A stretch of DNA of 64,000 nt, taken from Melastoma dodecandrum (taxonomy: Eukaryota; Streptophyta; Magnoliopsida; Myrtales; Melastomataceae). Under the pieces are notes generated by a model, which saw only the letters and a list, made by a program, of their open reading frames with translations, was not told the origin of the DNA and did no database searches. This document shows positions 60,492 to 64,000 of the stretch, one piece after another; within the stretch, counting starts at the first letter, position 1; each line of letters begins with the position of its first letter. A program made the position numbers and the translations under genes. Location of the stretch: positions 4,774,001 through 4,838,000 of the forward strand of contig JARUPY010000397.1 in assembly GCA_029817715.1 (NCBI GenBank), given 5' to 3'.

Positions 60492-62303
60492 CCTTCACCC
60501 CATGGTAACCCGTTCCAAGGCTGGTATTTACAAACCCAAACTATACCTTACTACACAGTCCCAACTCTCATCCATTCCCTCTGAACCATATACTTTGCAT
60601 GAGGCTCTTACATCACAGGTATGGACAGCTGCTATGCAAGCTGAACTGGCGGCGTTGTCACGCAACAGCACCTGGTCTCTCGTTCCACGTGATCCTACTC
60701 AGAAAGTGATAGGCTGCAAGTGGGTGTATAAAGTGAAGCTCCGGTCTGATGGGTCCTTGGAGCGATGCAAGGCACGGCTGGTAGCTAAAGGGTATCACCA
60801 GACTCCAGAAGTAGATTTTAAGGAGACTTTCAGCCGGTTGTCAACTATCAGACGATTCGAATCATTCTCTGCTTGGCGGTCTCCCTTAACTGGCCTCCGA
60901 AACAGCTAGACGTCCACAATGCTTTTCTCAATGGAGACTTAACGGAGACCGTCTATATGTCGCAGCCACCTGGGTTTGAGGATCCAACTCATCCTTCTTA
61001 TGTCTGCAAGTTACAGAAAGCTTTATATGGCCTTCGGCAGAGTCCTAGGGAGTGGTATAACAAACTCAGGTCGTGTCTTACAGAGTGGGGGTTTGCTAAC
61101 TCCAAGGCCGATGCTTCTCTATTCTTCAGCTCAGCAGGTTCGATCATTGTCCTTGTTTATGTGGACGATATTGTGGTGACTGGTTTCAACACGGCCGGGA
61201 TTACTACCCTACTTCCTAGGCTGCATAACAGATTTGCTCTGAAGGATCTTGGAGATTTATCCTACTTTCTTGGTTTTGAAGTAGTGCGAAGAGATGGTAT
61301 GTTACATCTTTGCCAGGAAAAATACGTGAACGACTTGCTCCAGAGAGCTGGCATGACTGAGTGTAAACCAGTGGCGACACCAATATCAACCTCTGGTATT
61401 CTGTCCAAATTTGATGGAGAGGTGTTGCCAGATCCAACGGAGTACAGAAGTCTTGTCGGAGCACTCCAGTATTGCACCAATACTAGACTGGATATTTGCT
61501 TTGCTGTCAACAAGGCCTGTCAATACCTGCAGCAACCCACCTCAGCGCATCTCAATGCTGTCAAACGCATTCTGCGTTATCTTAAAGGAACAAGATCTCA
61601 TGGTATTACAGTTCAGGCAGCGGCGTCCTTCGATATCTCTTGCTTCACAGACGCAGATTGGGCGAGCTGCCCGGATGACAGGAAGAGCACCAGTGGCTAT
61701 TGCACATTCCTGGGTCCAAATCTCATATCCTGGACGTCTAATAAACAGAGGGTAGTATCCCGATCAAGTACAGAGGCTGAATTTCGTGCCTTGGCTGATG
61801 GAGTTGCTAAAATACAGTGGATTCAAAGTCTGGTGCGGGAGATGCAGATTTCGGGTGCGAATACTTCTCCGATCATATATTGTGACAATTTAAGGACCAT
61901 TCACCTTACGGCCAATCCAGTTCTGCATGCTAGAACTAAACACTTAGAAATCGATTTTCACTTTGTTTGGGAAAGAGTGACTGTTGGGTTACTGCAAGTC
62001 CTTCATGTCAGTTCAGAAGACCAGTTGGCTGATCCCTTGACGAAAGTTATATCAGTTCAACGCTTCCTCAATATACGCGGGCTTATGACAGTAACTCAGA
62101 AGCCTCGGATGTTTAATTCAGAGCAAGTTGCACAGGTAGAGGTCACAAGGGATGAGTTAACTAATGGGATAGAAGTGTTGGAGGAGCTAGACTTGCAGAG
62201 GAGTGTTGGGAAGATTGCAGGAAGAGATGATATGACTGGGGGGCTAGACTTGCAGAGAATTGTTGGGAAGAGTGCAGGGAGAGATGATGTGACTGGGGGC
62301 TAG
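60492..62303 (+). pseudogene. Copia reverse transcriptase and RNase H
   Basis: The RT part starts at HPMVTRSKAGIYKP (about 60497) and reads to ETFSRLSTIRR, where a frameshift near 60850-60875 moves it to the frame opened at 60873. There QLDVHNAFLNGDL, ALYGLRQSPREWYNKL and the catalytic YVDD (61158-61169) are present. RNase H follows with DADWASCPDDRKSTSGY, SSTEAEFRALADG and HARTKHLEIDFHFV. The C-terminal tail runs into the tandem repeat at 62186-62400. Confidence 0.88.
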
Positions 62304-62370
62304 ACTTGCAGAGGAGTGTTGGGAAGATTGCAGGGAGAGATGATATGACTAGGGGAGATGATATAACTGG
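62186..62370 (+). repeat. 57-bp tandem repeat before the copia 3' LTR
   Basis: Units start GCTAGACTTGCAGAG at 62186, 62243 and 62299, with a partial fourth unit. Each contains GAGGAGTGTTGGGAAG (one unit is altered to GAGAATTGTTGGGAAG), which resembles the true purine-tract/LTR junction GAAGGAG-TGTTGAAC at 62412-62426. Confidence 0.85.
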
Positions 62371-62418
62371 GGAGCTAGGAAAGTTGGAAGAGTCGGATGA
62401 GCTGGGCTTGCGAAGGAG

Positions 62419-62826
62419 TGTTGAACAGAAGGGCCAAGCCCAACCTTCTAATGAAGTTTATGTAGACAAAGGTTTAGGCTCAGCCCAACAAACAAGCAGC
62501 CCACCAGGATGCAGGAGTTGTTAGAGTTTGTTAATAATCCCCGCAGCACAGCAGGCACACACAGCACACACAGTTCCCATAGCGTAACCGTATTCCCTCC
62601 TAACGCCCCAACAGAAGTTGTTGGAGGAATGTAAGCGCTTATATATAGTGGAACATTGTATAATTTTGTTTTTAACAAGTAATTGAGAAATATAGAACAA
62701 TTCTCTGCATTTTCCTTCCCTTCTTCCCTTTCTTCTTCCTGCTTCTCTTTTCTTCTTCTGCTATCCTCACCCAGATTACAGACAACATCCCAGATATTTC
62801 TCATTCCTTCATCCCGCTTTTCTTCA
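62419..62826 (+). repeat. 3' LTR of the copia element
   Basis: This 408-bp LTR starts TGTTGAACAG and ends TTCTTCA, followed by the target duplication TGATT. It retains the TATATATAG-containing block lost from the 5' LTR. Confidence 0.92.
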
Positions 62827-62831
62827 TGATT

Positions 62832-63466
62832 CAAGGAGGGTCAGTGGTTCTTGGCGGTCGTCTTCCTTTTCTCTGCGGTTGTTGGCAGGGGCACTTGGGA
62901 ATCAGCCGCTAAAACACAAGTAAGGTGGCGAACATCTGCTTCACCTGACGAAAACATCACAACTTCGATGATCTCGTTTGTCCAACCAAAGTAGACGCCC
63001 TACAAGTGACCGGAGATAGGCTTTCGACAACCACTCAGAGATACAGTGAGGGTCAGTGGACATAGAGGACTACGAACTACCATCGGCCGCCAAGGTGGGA
63101 AACGAATCGTGTTTCATCAGGGTGGTTTAACCCGTTATACCGTTCCAACTCGAGGGACGACATGCTCCTTGGTTTAACTCGGTGGTTAGCTGAATTAACC
63201 GAACCATTCGCATTGATCACGTGAATGCCGAAGCCAGGCTGCATAGCAGCTTGGGATACAACTCTCATCCGTAGAAGGAAGATTAGCGTACATCGGACCA
63301 AGACTAAATAAACTTATCTAACATTCACGGTTCACCGGGAAGTGGGGCTTGCGGTCTTTGATCCGTCAATGGAATTGGATATAGAAAGGAAAATTGTTGT
63401 ATAAATTTGCACTCGTCAGTTTAATCCATCTGATCACCTACAAACAAGGAAGCAGGGCTTAAGGAA
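62832..63466. other. Intergenic, no gene seen
   Basis: Before the copia insertion this sequence was contiguous with the DNA upstream of the PPR gene. A 74-codon minus frame (63301-63077) has no domain that I recognise. Confidence 0.4.
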
Positions 63467-63992
63467 ATGGCGTGTCCGGTGGGGATGCTAGGGCGCCATC
63501 ACAGGTTTTGCGTTATTCTTCTCACTAAGCGAAGCGAGTGCAACTCCATACACGACGATCGCGCTTGAAGACTGTCCCAGCGGCACGTACGCAGAAGGCA
63601 CCCTCTACACAGCCACCTTCACCCTGAACGACATGATGACTACCACGTCTAGCTTCCCGAATTACGACCGTACCACCCAGTCAGCAGAAAACTGACCACG
63701 TACGATCATGCAACTTGCAGCCCACCTATCCCCCAGCAACTGCACCACGTGCCTTTTTGCTGCCAAGACCTTGGTTGGATACCACTGCCAGAACAAGACC
63801 ACCACAATTGAGCTGCAAGATTGCAGCCTGGCTTATGATAAGGATCCTCTGATCCGGAGGTTTGGGACAGTCTGTCCAAAGGAGATCATCCACAAAACAT
63901 CTACAAAAGGTGAACTTTCGGGGAGTCTGTTACAAGTTGTTATTCTACAGAGGAAGAATGTACAATCAATTACATCGGAGCTTATTCTGTAG
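63467..63992 (+). pseudogene. DUF26/Gnk2-like cysteine-rich secretory protein fragment
   Basis: After the ATG at 63467 the frame shifts near 63505, where a hydrophobic stretch (FALFFSLSEASA) suggests a signal peptide. The following sequence has the DUF26 pattern: CPSGTYAEGTLYTATFTLND, then LSPSNCTTCLFAAKTLVGY, then HCQNKTTTIELQDCSLAY. An in-frame TGA lies at about 63693-63695 just before the Cys motif, and the first Cys of the usual C-X8-C-X2-C is replaced or lost. Intact members are secreted or form the outer part of cysteine-rich receptor kinases. No kinase follows before the window ends. Confidence 0.6.
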
Positions 63993-64000
63993 AAGCTTTC

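Larger units (their letters stand above)
57312..62826 (+). mobile_element. Full-length Ty1/copia LTR retrotransposon, disabled
   Basis: LTRs lie at 57312-57682 and 62419-62826, both TGTTGAACAG...TTCTTCA. The 5-bp target duplication is TGATT (57307-57311 and 62827-62831). The primer site TGGTATCAGAGC is at 57683-57694 and the purine stretch GCGAAGGAG lies just before the 3' LTR. Domain order is gag, zinc knuckle, protease, integrase, reverse transcriptase, RNase H. The LTRs differ by roughly a dozen substitutions plus a 37-bp deletion in the 5' copy, so it is older than the gypsy insertion at 2.2 kb. Stops in gag and two frameshifts in pol disable it. Confidence 0.95.

Overview
This window is nuclear DNA of a flowering plant, most likely a dicot. 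Genes are rich in GT-AG introns and separated by long AT-rich spacers. Plant-only families are present: type-B response regulator, DYW-class PPR protein, fasciclin-like arabinogalactan protein, chloroplast-type ABC1K kinase, SnRK1 beta subunit and plant mobile domain. About a third of the sequence is recognisable transposon. I did not assign a species.

Layout, left to right. 1-2.1 kb: low-complexity and AT-rich DNA with a plausible promoter. 2.1-7.6 kb: a broken type-B response regulator gene whose first exon is split by a young, internally deleted Ty3/gypsy chromovirus (LTRs 2235-2686 and 4982-5433, target duplication CTCTG). 8.9-13.3 kb: an old, decayed Ty1/copia element. 13.3-19.4 kb: gene-poor DNA with a cryptic ~180-bp periodic repeat and a perfect hairpin. 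19.4-19.9 kb: a small two-exon cupin gene. 20.9-21.5 kb: a MITE carrying telomere-like motifs. 21.97-32.4 kb: an alcohol dehydrogenase-like pseudogene (+), a complete 13-exon acetyl-CoA acetyltransferase gene (-) and a complete 7-exon alcohol dehydrogenase-like gene (-); the two ADH copies are inverted paralogues that retain matching exon lengths. 32.6-37.5 kb: a Mutator-like element with a decayed MuDR transposase, a plant mobile domain gene and an array of perfect palindromes at its right end.

39.1-46.8 kb is a run of three intact minus-strand genes: RhoGDI (5 exons), an ABC1K/UbiB atypical kinase (17 exons) and a two-fasciclin FLA (2 exons). 46.9-52.7 kb has no gene that I can support and contains one LTR-like remnant. 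52.8-57.1 kb holds a SnRK1 beta subunit gene (+) and an intronless 1044-residue DYW PPR gene (-), convergent. 57.3-62.8 kb is a full-length but disabled Ty1/copia element (target duplication TGATT) inserted about 170 bp upstream of the PPR start codon. The right edge carries a decayed DUF26/Gnk2-like fragment.

The host genes are functionally unrelated housekeeping and regulatory loci: mevalonate-pathway entry, Rho GTPase cycling, plastid lipid/quinone regulation, cell wall glycoprotein, energy signalling and organelle RNA editing. They do not form an operon-like system. Exon coordinates were derived by hand from GT/AG sites, reading-frame phase and family alignment from memory; no search was run.
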